NCBI RefSeq assembly: GCF_051860665.1
Contig: NZ_JBHYDM010000004.1
Span: forward strand, 62,001 to 126,000
Direction of reading: 5' to 3'
DNA from: Falsiroseomonas sp051860665
GTDB taxonomy: Bacteria > Pseudomonadota > Alphaproteobacteria > Acetobacterales > Acetobacteraceae
DNA length: 64,000 nucleotides
The notes beneath the pieces were generated by a model. It was not told the origin of the DNA. It searched no databases and saw only the letters and a program-made list of their open reading frames with translations. The position numbers and the translations under genes were made by a program. Below, in pieces: positions 43,857 to 52,049 of this stretch; within the stretch, counting starts at the first letter, position 1; every line of letters starts with the position of its first letter.

Positions 43857-45287
43857 TTAGCCCGGCGCGGCGGCCGGGGGAAGTCCCGATCGCGCGGCCC
43901 CTTCCAGCCGCCGCCGGATGTAGCGGCCGGTGCCCGCGCAGCCTTCGACCAGCGCCCCGTCCCGCAGCACGGCGCGGCCGCGCACCAGGGTGTGGACCAC
44001 CCGGCCCTGCATCTCCCAGCCCTCATGGATCGAGTAGCCGGCGCCCGAATGTACGCCCTGCCGCGTCACCTTCCAGCGGGCGGCTGGGTCGATGATGGCG
44101 AAGTCGGCGTCCATCCCGGGCGCGATGGCGCCCTTGCGGGGCAGCCCCATGATCCGGGCCGGATTGCCGGAGACCAGTTCCGCGATCCGCGCCAGCGGCA
44201 GGCCGCGCTTCGCATGGCCTTCGGAGAGCAGCACCGGCAGCAGCGTCTCCAGCCCCGGGCAGCCGGGCGAGGCCTTCCAGATGCCGCCTTCCTTGCCCGA
44301 GAGGTCGCGATGCACATGGTCCGTCGCCACCGTGTCGATGCTGCCATCGGCCAGCCCCGCCCAGAGCGCCGCCCGGTCCGCCGCGTCCCGCAGGGGCGGG
44401 TTGATCTTGCCCACCGCGCCGCCGGCCCAGCCGATGTCGTGGGTCAGGTAGTGCGGGCAGGTCTCGATGAAGACCCGCCCGCCCAGCGCCCGCTGCTGCC
44501 GGGCGGCGTCGAGCGCGGCGGCGGAGGAGGTGTGCACGATGTAGAGCGGCGCGCCGGCATGGCGCGCCACCAGCCCGGCGCGCTGCACCGCATCGGCCTC
44601 GACGAAGGGGGGGCGGGAGGCGTTCCAGCTGGCCAGGCCGCCGGCGCCCTCGGGGTCCGCCGCCATCACCCTGGCGCGCAGGACCCAGGCCAGCTCGATG
44701 GTCTCGGGATGCGGGCAGACCATGCCGCCATGCGCGGCGGCGGCTTCCGCCAGGCGCAGCAGGAAGCCGTCGTCGATATCGGGCAGGCCGAGGCGCTTTC
44801 CCTCGCCGCCGCGGTTGTTCATGAAGATCTTGAAGCTCGGCGCGCCATAGTCGCGGGCATAGAGCGGCACCTCGGCCAGCTGCGCCTCGGTCGAGATGAT
44901 CGGGTGGAAGCCGAAGTCGATGCGCGACCCGGCCGCGGTGACCGCCACGACCTCCTCCCAGAATTGCGAAAAAGGGTCGGTCGCCATCAGGTAGGGCAGG
45001 AAGCAGGTGATGCCCCCCGCCGCCGCCGCCCCGCTTTCCACCGCCGCATCCTCGGGGATCCGGGGCCGGGAAATGTCGGCGCCGTGGCCGAGATGCAGAT
45101 GCGCGTCGATCGCCCCCGGCAGCACCACCAGCCCGGCCAGGTCCCAGCTTTCCGCGGCCTCCGCCGCGGCGCCCGGTGCCAGCAGGGCGGCGATGCGGCC
45201 CTCCGCCACGGCGATGTCGCAGGCCACGGGGCCGGTGCCCGGCAGCACCACCGTGGCGCCGCGCAGCAGCAGGTCGTGGCGCGTCAC
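43857..45287 (-). CDS. Dihydropyrimidinase/hydantoinase-like cyclic amidohydrolase
   Basis: A 476-residue metal hydrolase of the dihydroorotase/allantoinase/hydantoinase group. The HxH pair is in GAIDAHLHLGHG near residue 60. A lysine likely to be carboxylated is in APSFKIFMNN near residue 150. Further ligands are in CPHPETIE, YIVHTSSAAAL and VATDHVHRD. The tail DADFAIIDP is typical. It opens cyclic amides such as hydantoins, dihydropyrimidines or allantoin. It overlaps the isochorismatase-like gene by ATGA, pairing a ring opener with a probable carbamoyl or amide hydrolase. Confidence 0.87.
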   Translation of the reverse strand: MTRHDLLLRGATVVLPGTGPVACDIAVAEGRIAALLAPGAAAEAAESWDLAGLVVLPGAIDAHLHLGHGADISRPRIPEDAAVESGAAAAGGITCFLPYLMATDPFSQFWEEVVAVTAAGSRIDFGFHPIISTEAQLAEVPLYARDYGAPSFKIFMNNRGGEGKRLGLPDIDDGFLLRLAEAAAAHGGMVCPHPETIELAWVLRARVMAADPEGAGGLASWNASRPPFVEADAVQRAGLVARHAGAPLYIVHTSSAAALDAARQQRALGGRVFIETCPHYLTHDIGWAGGAVGKINPPLRDAADRAALWAGLADGSIDTVATDHVHRDLSGKEGGIWKASPGCPGLETLLPVLLSEGHAKRGLPLARIAELVSGNPARIMGLPRKGAIAPGMDADFAIIDPAARWKVTRQGVHSGAGYSIHEGWEMQGRVVHTLVRGRAVLRDGALVEGCAGTGRYIRRRLEGAARSGLPPAAAPG

Positions 45288-45961
45288 GGCAGCGCGCCCA
45301 GCGCCGCAAGCGCCTCCTCCGTCGACATCACATCGGCATACTTCGCCGCCATGTCGAAGAGGTTCACGGCGTGCGAGGTGGCGCTGCGGTCATAGACCGC
45401 ATCCTGCGGCACCAGCACGCGCCAGTTATAGGCGAAGGCATCCACCACCGAGCCGCGGACGCAGCCGCTGGTGGTACAGCCGGTGACCACCAGCGAGTCC
45501 ACGCCCAGATCCACCAGGTAGCTGGCAAGCGGCGTGCCGAAGAAGGCGCTGGGGTGCTTCTTGGGCAGCAGGATATCGCCGGGCTCCGGAGCCACTTCCG
45601 CGACGAAGGCATAGCTCTCGGCCGGCACCGTCATCAGCGCCGGCACCTTGGCCGCGAGCCGCCCGCCGTCAAAGCTTTCCTTGGGCGAGACATGGGGAAA
45701 CAGCACCGGCCAGCCGCGGCCGCGGAACAGCGCCATCAGCTTCTGGATCTGCGCCACCGCTTCCCAGGCCACCTGGCCGCAGCTGGTCGGATATTCGGCC
45801 ACCGCCTCCCAGAACGGCATGGGGCGGGTGCCGGTGGTGCGGTACTGCACGTCGATCACCAGCAGCGCGGGCCTGCGGCCCAGCCCGGCGCGGCGGCCGA
45901 AGCCGGCGGCGGCATAGGCGCGCTGCTCCTCCTCCGAGATGATTCCGTCCCATGGCTTCAT
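45284..45961 (-). CDS. Isochorismatase family cysteine hydrolase (N-carbamoylsarcosine amidase-like)
   Basis: A 225-residue hydrolase. The fold opening RRPALLVIDVQYRTTG supplies the catalytic aspartate near residue 38. The lysine lies in LPKKHPSAFFGT and the nucleophile is Cys162 in VTGCTTSGCVRGSVVDAF. This triad fits amidases acting on N-carbamoyl compounds, nicotinamide, ureidoacrylate or maleamate. The start follows AGGGGGAAAG; an ATG nine codons upstream is possible. Being first in an operon with a dihydropyrimidinase-like gene, it may hydrolyse the carbamoyl product. The cytosine-deaminase-like gene diverges across a 136-base gap. Confidence 0.87.
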   Translation of the reverse strand: MKPWDGIISEEEQRAYAAAGFGRRAGLGRRPALLVIDVQYRTTGTRPMPFWEAVAEYPTSCGQVAWEAVAQIQKLMALFRGRGWPVLFPHVSPKESFDGGRLAAKVPALMTVPAESYAFVAEVAPEPGDILLPKKHPSAFFGTPLASYLVDLGVDSLVVTGCTTSGCVRGSVVDAFAYNWRVLVPQDAVYDRSATSHAVNLFDMAAKYADVMSTEEALAALGALP

Positions 45962-46097
45962 CCGGACTTTCCCCCTGCACGCCACCATGTGAGCACACAA
46001 GGTGTATCCTAGACCATCGCCGAACCGCAAACCTTCCACGGTCCCCGGCCGCGTGCCACAGCTTTTGCCCCCACGGACAGCCACGGGACCCCCGCCG

Positions 46098-47279
46098 ATG
46101 CCGGATGCCTTCGACCTGATCCTGTCCGACCTGCGGCTCGGGGAGGCTGACTGCGACCTCGGCCTGCGCGGCGGCCGCATCGCCCGGATCGCGCCCGCCG
46201 GCAGCCTGGCCGGCGGCCCGGTGGAGCCCTGCCGCGGCCTGCTGGCCCTGCCCGGGTTGGTGGATGGCCATATCCACCTCGACAAGACCTTTGTCGGCCT
46301 GCCCTGGGCGCCGCATCGGCCCGATGGCAGCGTGGCCGGGCGCATCGCGGCGGAGAAGGCGCAGCTGCGCGCGATCGCGGAACCGATGGCGCTGCGCGCC
46401 CGCCGGCTGGTCGAGACCATCGCCGCGCGCGGCACCACCGCCATCCGCACCCATGTCGATGTGGATGCCGAGATCGGCCTGGCGGGGCTGGAGGCGCTGC
46501 TGCAACTGCGGGGGGAGGTGGCGCATCTGCTGTCCCTGCAGATCGTCGCCTTTCCGCAATCCGGCGTGCTGCATCATGCGCAAATCCTGGAAGATGCGGT
46601 CGCCGCCGGCGCCGATGTGGTGGGCGGCCTCGACCCCGCCGGCATCGACGAGGATATCGAGGCGCAGCTCGCCATCGTCTTCGGCATCGCCGAACGCCGT
46701 GGCGTGCCGATCGACATCCACCTGCACGACCCCGGCGAGCTCGGCGCCTTCGAACTCCGCCGCATTGCCGCCCGCACCCTGGCCGCCGGGCTGCAGGGCC
46801 GCGTCGCCGTCAGCCATGCCTATGCGCTGGGCCAGGTGGCGGAGGCGACGCTGGCGCGCACGGCGGCGGAGCTGGCGCGGGCCGGCGTCGCCATCATGAC
46901 CAATGGCCCGGGGCCGGAGGCGATGCCGCCGGTGAAGCGGCTGGTGGCGGAAGGCGTCACGGTCTTCGTCGGCTCCGACAATATCCGCGATGCCTGGTCG
47001 CCCTATGGCAATGGCGACATGCTGGAGCGCGCCCGGCTGGTCGGCTACCGCGCCGCGCTGCTGACGGATGCGGAGCTGCGCCTGGGCCTCGATCTCGTCA
47101 CCGCCGCGCCGGCACGGGTGATGGGCCTGCCCGATCCGGCGCTGGCGGAGGGTTCGCACGCCGACCTGTTGCTGGTGGCCGCCGCCCATGTGCCGGAGGC
47201 GGTGGCCACCGCGCCGCCGCGGGCCCTGGTGGTGAAGGCGGGGCGGATCGTTGCGCGCAACGGCGTGCTCGCGGCCTGA
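46098..47279 (+). CDS. Cytosine deaminase-like amidohydrolase
   Basis: A 393-residue metal hydrolase. It has VDGHIHLDKTFVG near residue 55, DIHLHDPGELG near residue 215, VSHAYALG and the aspartate in VFVGSDNIRDAWSPYGNGD near residue 297. All are hallmarks of the CodA-type cytosine/isocytosine deaminase group. Start at the ATG preceding DAFDLILSDLRL; upstream frame lacks similarity. It diverges from the isochorismatase-dihydropyrimidinase operon, so the three genes may degrade a pyrimidine or triazine-like ring. The actual ring is not predictable. Confidence 0.85.
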   Translation: MPDAFDLILSDLRLGEADCDLGLRGGRIARIAPAGSLAGGPVEPCRGLLALPGLVDGHIHLDKTFVGLPWAPHRPDGSVAGRIAAEKAQLRAIAEPMALRARRLVETIAARGTTAIRTHVDVDAEIGLAGLEALLQLRGEVAHLLSLQIVAFPQSGVLHHAQILEDAVAAGADVVGGLDPAGIDEDIEAQLAIVFGIAERRGVPIDIHLHDPGELGAFELRRIAARTLAAGLQGRVAVSHAYALGQVAEATLARTAAELARAGVAIMTNGPGPEAMPPVKRLVAEGVTVFVGSDNIRDAWSPYGNGDMLERARLVGYRAALLTDAELRLGLDLVTAAPARVMGLPDPALAEGSHADLLLVAAAHVPEAVATAPPRALVVKAGRIVARNGVLAA

Positions 47280-47360
47280 CCTGGACCTGCGCCCGCCATG
47301 GCGTGAGGATTGCATCGACCGGCCGAACAACAGGGGCCCCTGCCGCCCCGCGGAGACGCC

Positions 47361-48407
47361 ATGCAACAGAGTGCCGCCACCCACACCGATGCCCTGACCG
47401 AGGCACGCGGCCTCAGCGCGGAATTCGGCGAGACCCTGGCTAACCACGCCGCCATGGTGCTCTGGGCGCAGCGCCGGCTGGGCGGGACGGAGGCCGAGGC
47501 GCAGCGCTTCCTCGCGGCCTATATCCGCGACAACCGGCTTTCCCCCATGCTGCCGCTGGATGCGCCGATCGCGCGCAACGACTGGACCGCGCGCCTCGGC
47601 GACCGCCGGGCGGAGGCCGCCTACCGAAAATTCTTCCGGGATGAGCTGGCCCGCCTCGGCAGCGCCGCCACGCTGCAGCGCCACTACCTGCCGCGGCTGC
47701 TGCCGGGCATCGCGGCCAGCGCCCTGCATGCGCTGATGCGCCTGGCCTATGCCCAGGATTCGAACAGCCCGGCGGAGGTGGCGGAGGCGCTGGGCTATTG
47801 GGCCGCCACCTACCTGCCGCTGGGGGAGGGCGTGGGTGCCACGCCGATCACGGACCGCCCGGCCGGCGTGCTGCTGCGCGTGGCGGAGGAGCCGACGCTG
47901 CGCGCGCTGGAATTCGACGATGGCCTGCTGTGGCACGCCATGCGCCGTGTCGCCGCCATGCCCGCCTTCGCGCCCGCGCATGACTGGCTGGAGGTGAAGC
48001 CGGACACCATCCCGAAGATGGCGCAGGATTCGCTGATGATCTTCGCTGCCACCGGCGAGTTCTGCGCCCTGCACGCCGTCTCCGGCACGCATTGGCTGCG
48101 GCTGATCCTGCCGGTGCTGGATCCGGCGGACCGGGAACGCGCCATCCGCTTCTTCTGGCAGGCGATCGCCTCGGTCTATCCGAAGATGAAGTTCCCCCTG
48201 CCGCTGACGGCGGAGGAGGCCGCGCGCCAGCGCCAACTGCCCGCCCCCGGCTGGGACGAGATCGCCGCCCGCGCCCGCGCCTCGGATGAGGAGCACGACG
48301 TCTCCCTGGTCTATTCCGCGCGCTGCGAGGAGGCGGTCTGGGGCGACCCGCTCTACCGCGTGGTGGCGGCGCGGCGCGTCGGCCTGCTGCCGGGGTGGGA
48401 GAATTGA
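47361..48407 (+). CDS. Questin oxidase-like family protein
   Basis: A 348-residue protein resembling the questin oxidase family (former DUF4243), named from a fungal Baeyer-Villiger-like enzyme. Features I rely on are the early NHAAMVLWAQRRLGG, the central LHALMRLAYAQDSNSPAEVAEALGYWA near residue 130 (shown in full only here up to its motif limits), and the late LHAVSGTHWLRLIL. There is no flavin or haem motif. The ATG follows CGGAG. Bacterial members are uncharacterised. A 12-base palindrome lies 19 bases upstream. The assignment rests on overall pattern, so confidence is moderate. Confidence 0.6.
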   Translation: MQQSAATHTDALTEARGLSAEFGETLANHAAMVLWAQRRLGGTEAEAQRFLAAYIRDNRLSPMLPLDAPIARNDWTARLGDRRAEAAYRKFFRDELARLGSAATLQRHYLPRLLPGIAASALHALMRLAYAQDSNSPAEVAEALGYWAATYLPLGEGVGATPITDRPAGVLLRVAEEPTLRALEFDDGLLWHAMRRVAAMPAFAPAHDWLEVKPDTIPKMAQDSLMIFAATGEFCALHAVSGTHWLRLILPVLDPADRERAIRFFWQAIASVYPKMKFPLPLTAEEAARQRQLPAPGWDEIAARARASDEEHDVSLVYSARCEEAVWGDPLYRVVAARRVGLLPGWEN

Positions 48408-48457
48408 TGCACAAAAGGAAACGGCCGGCTCATTCTTCCCATTTGTCGCATGGGCCG

Positions 48458-48478
48458 CCCCGGCGCATCCTGCCGGGG
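48458..48478 (+). terminator. Stem-loop between the questin-oxidase-like and Bug genes
   Basis: CCCCGGC (48458-48464) pairs perfectly with GCCGGGG (48472-48478) around seven bases. It lies 50 bases after one stop and 43 bases before the next start, in a 114-base gap. There is no T-run. It may end the upstream transcript or sit in the 5' leader of the Bug gene. Confidence 0.35.
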
Positions 48479-48521
48479 TGAAGCGGGCGGCGGCAGATCG
48501 CCCGGCGGGAGAAAACGACCC

Positions 48522-49493
48522 ATGACCCTCGGACGCCGCGGCGCGCTCGCCCTACCTTTCCTCGCTTTGGCGGCGCCAGGCGCCCGGGCGCAGGAGGCCT
48601 GGCCCAACCGGCCGGTGCGCCTCGTCGTCTCCTTCACCCCCGGCGGCACCACGGACATCATCGCCCGTCTGATCGGCGCGACGCTCACCGAAACCTGGGG
48701 CCAGTCGGTCGTCATCGAGAACCGCCCCGGCGCCGGCGGCAATATCGGCAGCGAATACGTCGCGCGCTCCGCGCCCGATGGCTATACGCTGCTGGTCGGC
48801 TCGGTCGGGCCGCTGGCGGTGAACCAGTCGCTGGTCAAGAACATGCCCTACGACACGCTGCGCGACTTCGCGCCGGTGACGCTGCTGGCGGGCGTGCCGA
48901 ATATCCTGGTGGTGCCGGAGGCCTCGCGGATCCGCGACGTGCCGGGGCTGGTGGCGGAGGCGAAGCGCCGGCCGGGCGCGCTCAGCTACGGCTCCACCGG
49001 CGTGGGCACCTCCGCGCATCTGTCGGGCGTGATGCTGGACCAGATGGCGGGCATCACCACGCTGCACGTGCCCTATCGCGGCGCCGTCGCGCTGAACGAC
49101 CTGCTGGCCGGCCGTGTCGACTTCATGTTCGCCACCATCCCCTCCGTCATGTCGCATATCCGGGATGGCCGGCTGCGGCCGCTGGCCGTCTCCTCCATGG
49201 AAAGGTCGCGCTCCAACCCCAGCGTGCCGACCATGGTGGAGCTGGGCTATCCGGATTTCGATGCCTCCTCCTGGTTCGGCATGGTGGCGCCGGCGGCGAC
49301 GCCGAAGCCGGTCATCGACAAGATCGTCACCGATGTGCACGCCGCGCTCGCCCTGCCGCGCAATGCGCAGACCATGATCGAGCAGGGCGCCGATCCGGTG
49401 GGCAATGGCCCCGAGGCCTTCCGCACCTTCCTGGCGCATGAGATCAATCGCTGGCGCGAGATTGTTCGCATTGCCGGCGCCCTTCCCGAGTAA
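48522..49493 (+). CDS. Tripartite tricarboxylate transporter substrate-binding protein (Bug/TctC family)
   Basis: A 323-residue receptor. The ATG, after GGGAGAAAACG, gives a leader with twin arginine (LGRRGALALPFLALAAPGARA). Mature landmarks are AWPNRPVRLVVSFTPGGTTD, VIENRPGAGGNIGSEYVARS, VPYRGAVALNDLLAGR and a late NPSVPTMVELGYPDFD. It heads a three-gene operon with a class II aldolase-family enzyme (13 bases on) and a PhtD-like binding-fold protein, so the ligand is probably an aromatic or sugar acid. Confidence 0.92.
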   Translation: MTLGRRGALALPFLALAAPGARAQEAWPNRPVRLVVSFTPGGTTDIIARLIGATLTETWGQSVVIENRPGAGGNIGSEYVARSAPDGYTLLVGSVGPLAVNQSLVKNMPYDTLRDFAPVTLLAGVPNILVVPEASRIRDVPGLVAEAKRRPGALSYGSTGVGTSAHLSGVMLDQMAGITTLHVPYRGAVALNDLLAGRVDFMFATIPSVMSHIRDGRLRPLAVSSMERSRSNPSVPTMVELGYPDFDASSWFGMVAPAATPKPVIDKIVTDVHAALALPRNAQTMIEQGADPVGNGPEAFRTFLAHEINRWREIVRIAGALPE

Positions 49494-49506
49494 CGGAGAC
49501 AGACCG

Positions 49507-50301
49507 ATGCCCGACAGCCCCGACCGTTTTCGCATTCCCTCGCTGCGCGACAGCGTGACGCCGGAGGAGTGGCAGGCGCGCGTGGACCTCGCCGCCTGCT
49601 ACCGGCTGATCGACCTCTACGGCATGTCCGACATGGCCGCGAACCACATTTCCGTCCGTGTACCGGGCGAGGACAATGCCTTCCTCATCAATGCCTACGG
49701 CATGCTCTACGAGGAAATCACCGCGTCCTCATTGGTAAAAATCGACGTGAAGGGGAATGTGCTGGCCAAGCCGGAATTCCCCGGTGGCCTCGGCTATGGC
49801 GTGAACCGCGCCGGCTTCGTCATCCACGGCGCGATCCATGAGGCGAGCCACGAGATCGCCTGCGTCATCCACACCCATACCTGGCCGGGCATGGCGGTCT
49901 CCTCGCTGGAATGCGGCCTGCTGCCGATGAACCAGACCTCCATGCGCTTCGCCAGGATCGGCTATCACGACTACGAGGGCGTGGTGCTGGACCTGGAGAT
50001 GCAGGAGCGCCTGGTGCGCGACCTCGGCGACAACAACGCGCTGATCCTGCGCAACCACGGCCTGCTGACCGTGGGCAAGACGGTGGGCGAGGCCTTCAAC
50101 GCCATGCACCGGCTGGAACTGTCCTGCCGCGCGCAGCTCGCCGCCCAGGCCACCGGCCAGAAGCTGGTGGAAGTGCCGCAGGCCGTCATCGACGCCACCT
50201 GGAACAACTACCAGCCGGGCACCCGCCGACCCTATGGCGTCATGGAATGGCCGGCGCTGCTGCGCAAGCTGGACCGGATGGACCCCAGCTATCGTGACTG
50301 A
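49507..50301 (+). CDS. Class II aldolase/adducin family protein
   Basis: A 264-residue enzyme. The zinc-binding set is visible: His122 and His124 in VIHTHTWPGMAVS and His184 in LRNHGLLTVG. YGMSDMAANHISVRVPGEDN near residue 38 is the family opening. This branch includes sugar-phosphate aldolases and also 3,4-dihydroxyphthalate decarboxylases. Neighbours (a Bug receptor and a PhtD-like protein) favour an acid decarboxylase or aldolase over sugar metabolism. A second, only distantly similar member of the family lies at 61675-62397. The ATG follows a GGAGAC site. Confidence 0.87.
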   Translation: MPDSPDRFRIPSLRDSVTPEEWQARVDLAACYRLIDLYGMSDMAANHISVRVPGEDNAFLINAYGMLYEEITASSLVKIDVKGNVLAKPEFPGGLGYGVNRAGFVIHGAIHEASHEIACVIHTHTWPGMAVSSLECGLLPMNQTSMRFARIGYHDYEGVVLDLEMQERLVRDLGDNNALILRNHGLLTVGKTVGEAFNAMHRLELSCRAQLAAQATGQKLVEVPQAVIDATWNNYQPGTRRPYGVMEWPALLRKLDRMDPSYRD

Positions 50302-51148
50302 TCTGCCTGTGCTGACGGCCGCCCTCGGCCGCTACCCCGGCACCGCACGCCTGCTGGACGGCGAGATCCCGTCCGGCCGGCTGCGGCTGGACTTCGAAAA
50401 GGTCGCGCCGATCTCCAAGGCTTTCGCGCCGATGGTGCGGTCGGGGAAATACCAGGTCAGCGAGATGGCGATCGCCACCTTCCTGATGGCCCGCGCCTAT
50501 GACAAGCCGCTGGTGCTGCTGCCGGTGGTGCTGGTGGAACGGGCGCAGGAGGCCGCGCTGCTCTGCCGCAAGAACGGCCCGGTGCAGGGGCCGGCGGATC
50601 TCGCCGGCGCGCGCATCGCGGTGCGGGCCTATAGCCAGACCACCGGCATGTGGCTGCGTGGCAGCCTGGCCGAATCCTTCGACGTGAGGGCGGACCAGCA
50701 ACGCTGGACCACCTTCGAGGACGCCCATGTCGCGGAGTTCCAGGACCCGCCCTGGGTCAGCCGCGCGGAAAAGGGCCAGGACCTGCTCGGCCTGCTGAAA
50801 TCCGGCGAGGCCGATGCGGCGATCTTCGGCAATGACCTGCCGGAGGACCCGGATCTGCGCCCGGTCTTCCCGGACCCCCAGGCCGCCGGCGCCGCCTTCC
50901 AGGCCCGGCACGGCTTCCTGCCGGTGAACCACCTGGTGGTGATGCGGCGCGATGTGGTGGAGGCGGACCCGGACCTGGTGCCGGAAGTGCTGCGGATGCT
51001 GAAGGAGTCGGGCGCCGCCGTCCGCAGCCGCGCGGAACTGCGGCCCGCCCTGGCGCTGGCGATCGACTATTGCGCGGAGCAGGGCCTGCTGCCGCACCGC
51101 TTCACGCCGGAGGAGGCTTTCGCGGGCCTGCCGGCTTCGGTGCCGTGA
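50294..51148 (+). CDS. 4,5-dihydroxyphthalate decarboxylase-like / substrate-binding-fold protein
   Basis: A 284-residue protein with the periplasmic-binding-type fold and no signal peptide. It opens LTAALGRYPGTARLLDGEI, then RSGKYQVSEMAIATFLMARA near residue 55 (shown in part) and LAGARIAVRAYSQTTGMWLRG near residue 100. These match the family that includes Pht5/PhtD decarboxylases. Starting at GTG gives an eight-base overlap with the aldolase gene. Missing leader and this family tie suggest a cytoplasmic enzyme, but a binding-protein role cannot be excluded. The C-terminal FTPEEAFAGL resembles family ends. Confidence 0.65.
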   Translation: MTDLPVLTAALGRYPGTARLLDGEIPSGRLRLDFEKVAPISKAFAPMVRSGKYQVSEMAIATFLMARAYDKPLVLLPVVLVERAQEAALLCRKNGPVQGPADLAGARIAVRAYSQTTGMWLRGSLAESFDVRADQQRWTTFEDAHVAEFQDPPWVSRAEKGQDLLGLLKSGEADAAIFGNDLPEDPDLRPVFPDPQAAGAAFQARHGFLPVNHLVVMRRDVVEADPDLVPEVLRMLKESGAAVRSRAELRPALALAIDYCAEQGLLPHRFTPEEAFAGLPASVP

Positions 51149-51190
51149 ACCGCGCCGGCCGAGGTCGTGCGACCTCGGCCGGGACGCGCC

Positions 51191-51571
51191 TCAGGGGTTG
51201 GTCTTGAGATAGGCGATCAGGTCGTTCAGCTGCTGCGGATTGCGCAGGCCCGCGAAGGACATGCTGCCGCGGGGCAGGACATCCTTGGGATTGGTGAGGT
51301 AGGCGCGGAGATTCTCTTCCGTCCAGGTCTGCCCCTGGCGCCATTCCTGCATATTGGCCGAATAGCGGAAGCCCTCGACCGACCCGGCCGCGCGGCCGAC
51401 GATGCCATGCAGATTGGGACCGACGCCATTGCGGCCGCCTTCATTGATGGTGTGGCAGGCGCGGCACTGGTTGAAGACCCGCTGGCCCGCGGCGGCATCG
51501 CCCTCCTGCGCCTTGGCCGCGAAGGGCGCGAGGGCAAGGACCGTGGCAAGCGTGAGTGTCAGACGTCGCAT
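51191..51571 (-). CDS. Class I c-type cytochrome (c2/c-550-like), periplasmic
   Basis: A 126-residue exported electron carrier. The leader is RRLTLTLATVLALAPFAAKAQ. Haem attaches through Cys36 and Cys39 of CRACH, with His40 and Met104 (GSMSFAGL) as axial ligands. GVGPNLHGIVGR and the C-terminal LNDLIAYLKT are standard for cytochrome c2/mitochondrial c relatives. I chose the second ATG because AGGAGG lies nine bases before it; the first ATG, three codons upstream, abuts that site. Near crtCD and ppsR it could feed a photosynthetic reaction centre, though ordinary respiration is equally possible. No PpsR-type site was seen in the 211 bases upstream (51572-51782). Confidence 0.88.
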   Translation of the reverse strand: MRRLTLTLATVLALAPFAAKAQEGDAAAGQRVFNQCRACHTINEGGRNGVGPNLHGIVGRAAGSVEGFRYSANMQEWRQGQTWTEENLRAYLTNPKDVLPRGSMSFAGLRNPQQLNDLIAYLKTNP

Positions 51572-51782
51572 CCGAGGCATCCTCCTGGTTCAGTCTCCCC
51601 GCGTGCTGAACGCGGCGGCCGCATCGCGGGTTCTTGGCGAAAACATGCGACGGGGCAAGCTCCCTGGTGGGCAGGCCCCGCTGCTGGCAAGGTGGCAGCC
51701 GCCGCGATCCGCGCAAGGCGGCGACGGAATGAAACCTCGGTCATGAGGGATTGGGCCATGGGGGATCGAGCAATGCCGCAGC

Positions 51783-52049
51783 ATGGCTGAATTCTTCGCC
51801 TCCGGCCGCGTTGCCGACCTGGTGCTGGCGGTGCTGGTGGCGGAGGCGGCGCTGCTTTTCGCCTGGCACCGCCGCAGCGGGCGCGGGCTGCGTCCGGCGG
51901 CCCTGGCCGGGCTGGTGCTGCCCGGTGTGGCCTTCGCCCTGGCGCTGCGCGCGGCGCTGACGGGCGCCGGCTGGGGGCTCGTCGCAGCCGCGTTGCTGGC
52001 TGCCCTGGCCACCCATGTGTTCGACCTGGCGGTGCGGCTGCGCCGCTGA
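51783..52049 (+). CDS. Small membrane protein of unknown function
   Basis: An 88-residue protein with about three hydrophobic segments (roughly residues 10-28, 35-55 and 58-78) separated by a basic loop (WHRRSGRGLR). It ends VRLRR, suggesting a cytoplasmic C-terminus. I do not recognise the family. Its stop codon is directly next to the crtC stop on the opposite strand. No good ribosome site precedes the ATG. The 211 bases before it are shared with the cytochrome promoter region. Confidence 0.55.
   Translation: MAEFFASGRVADLVLAVLVAEAALLFAWHRRSGRGLRPAALAGLVLPGVAFALALRAALTGAGWGLVAAALLAALATHVFDLAVRLRR

Noticed and set aside
45988..45997. TGTG-AG-CACA between the isochorismatase and deaminase genes as an operator
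   Set aside because: Arms of only four bases without extended symmetry; no regulator gene adjoins.
47331..47342. CAGGGGCCCCTG, a perfect 12-base palindrome before the questin-oxidase-like gene
   Set aside because: Made almost only of G and C, expected by chance at this composition, and no promoter elements surround it.
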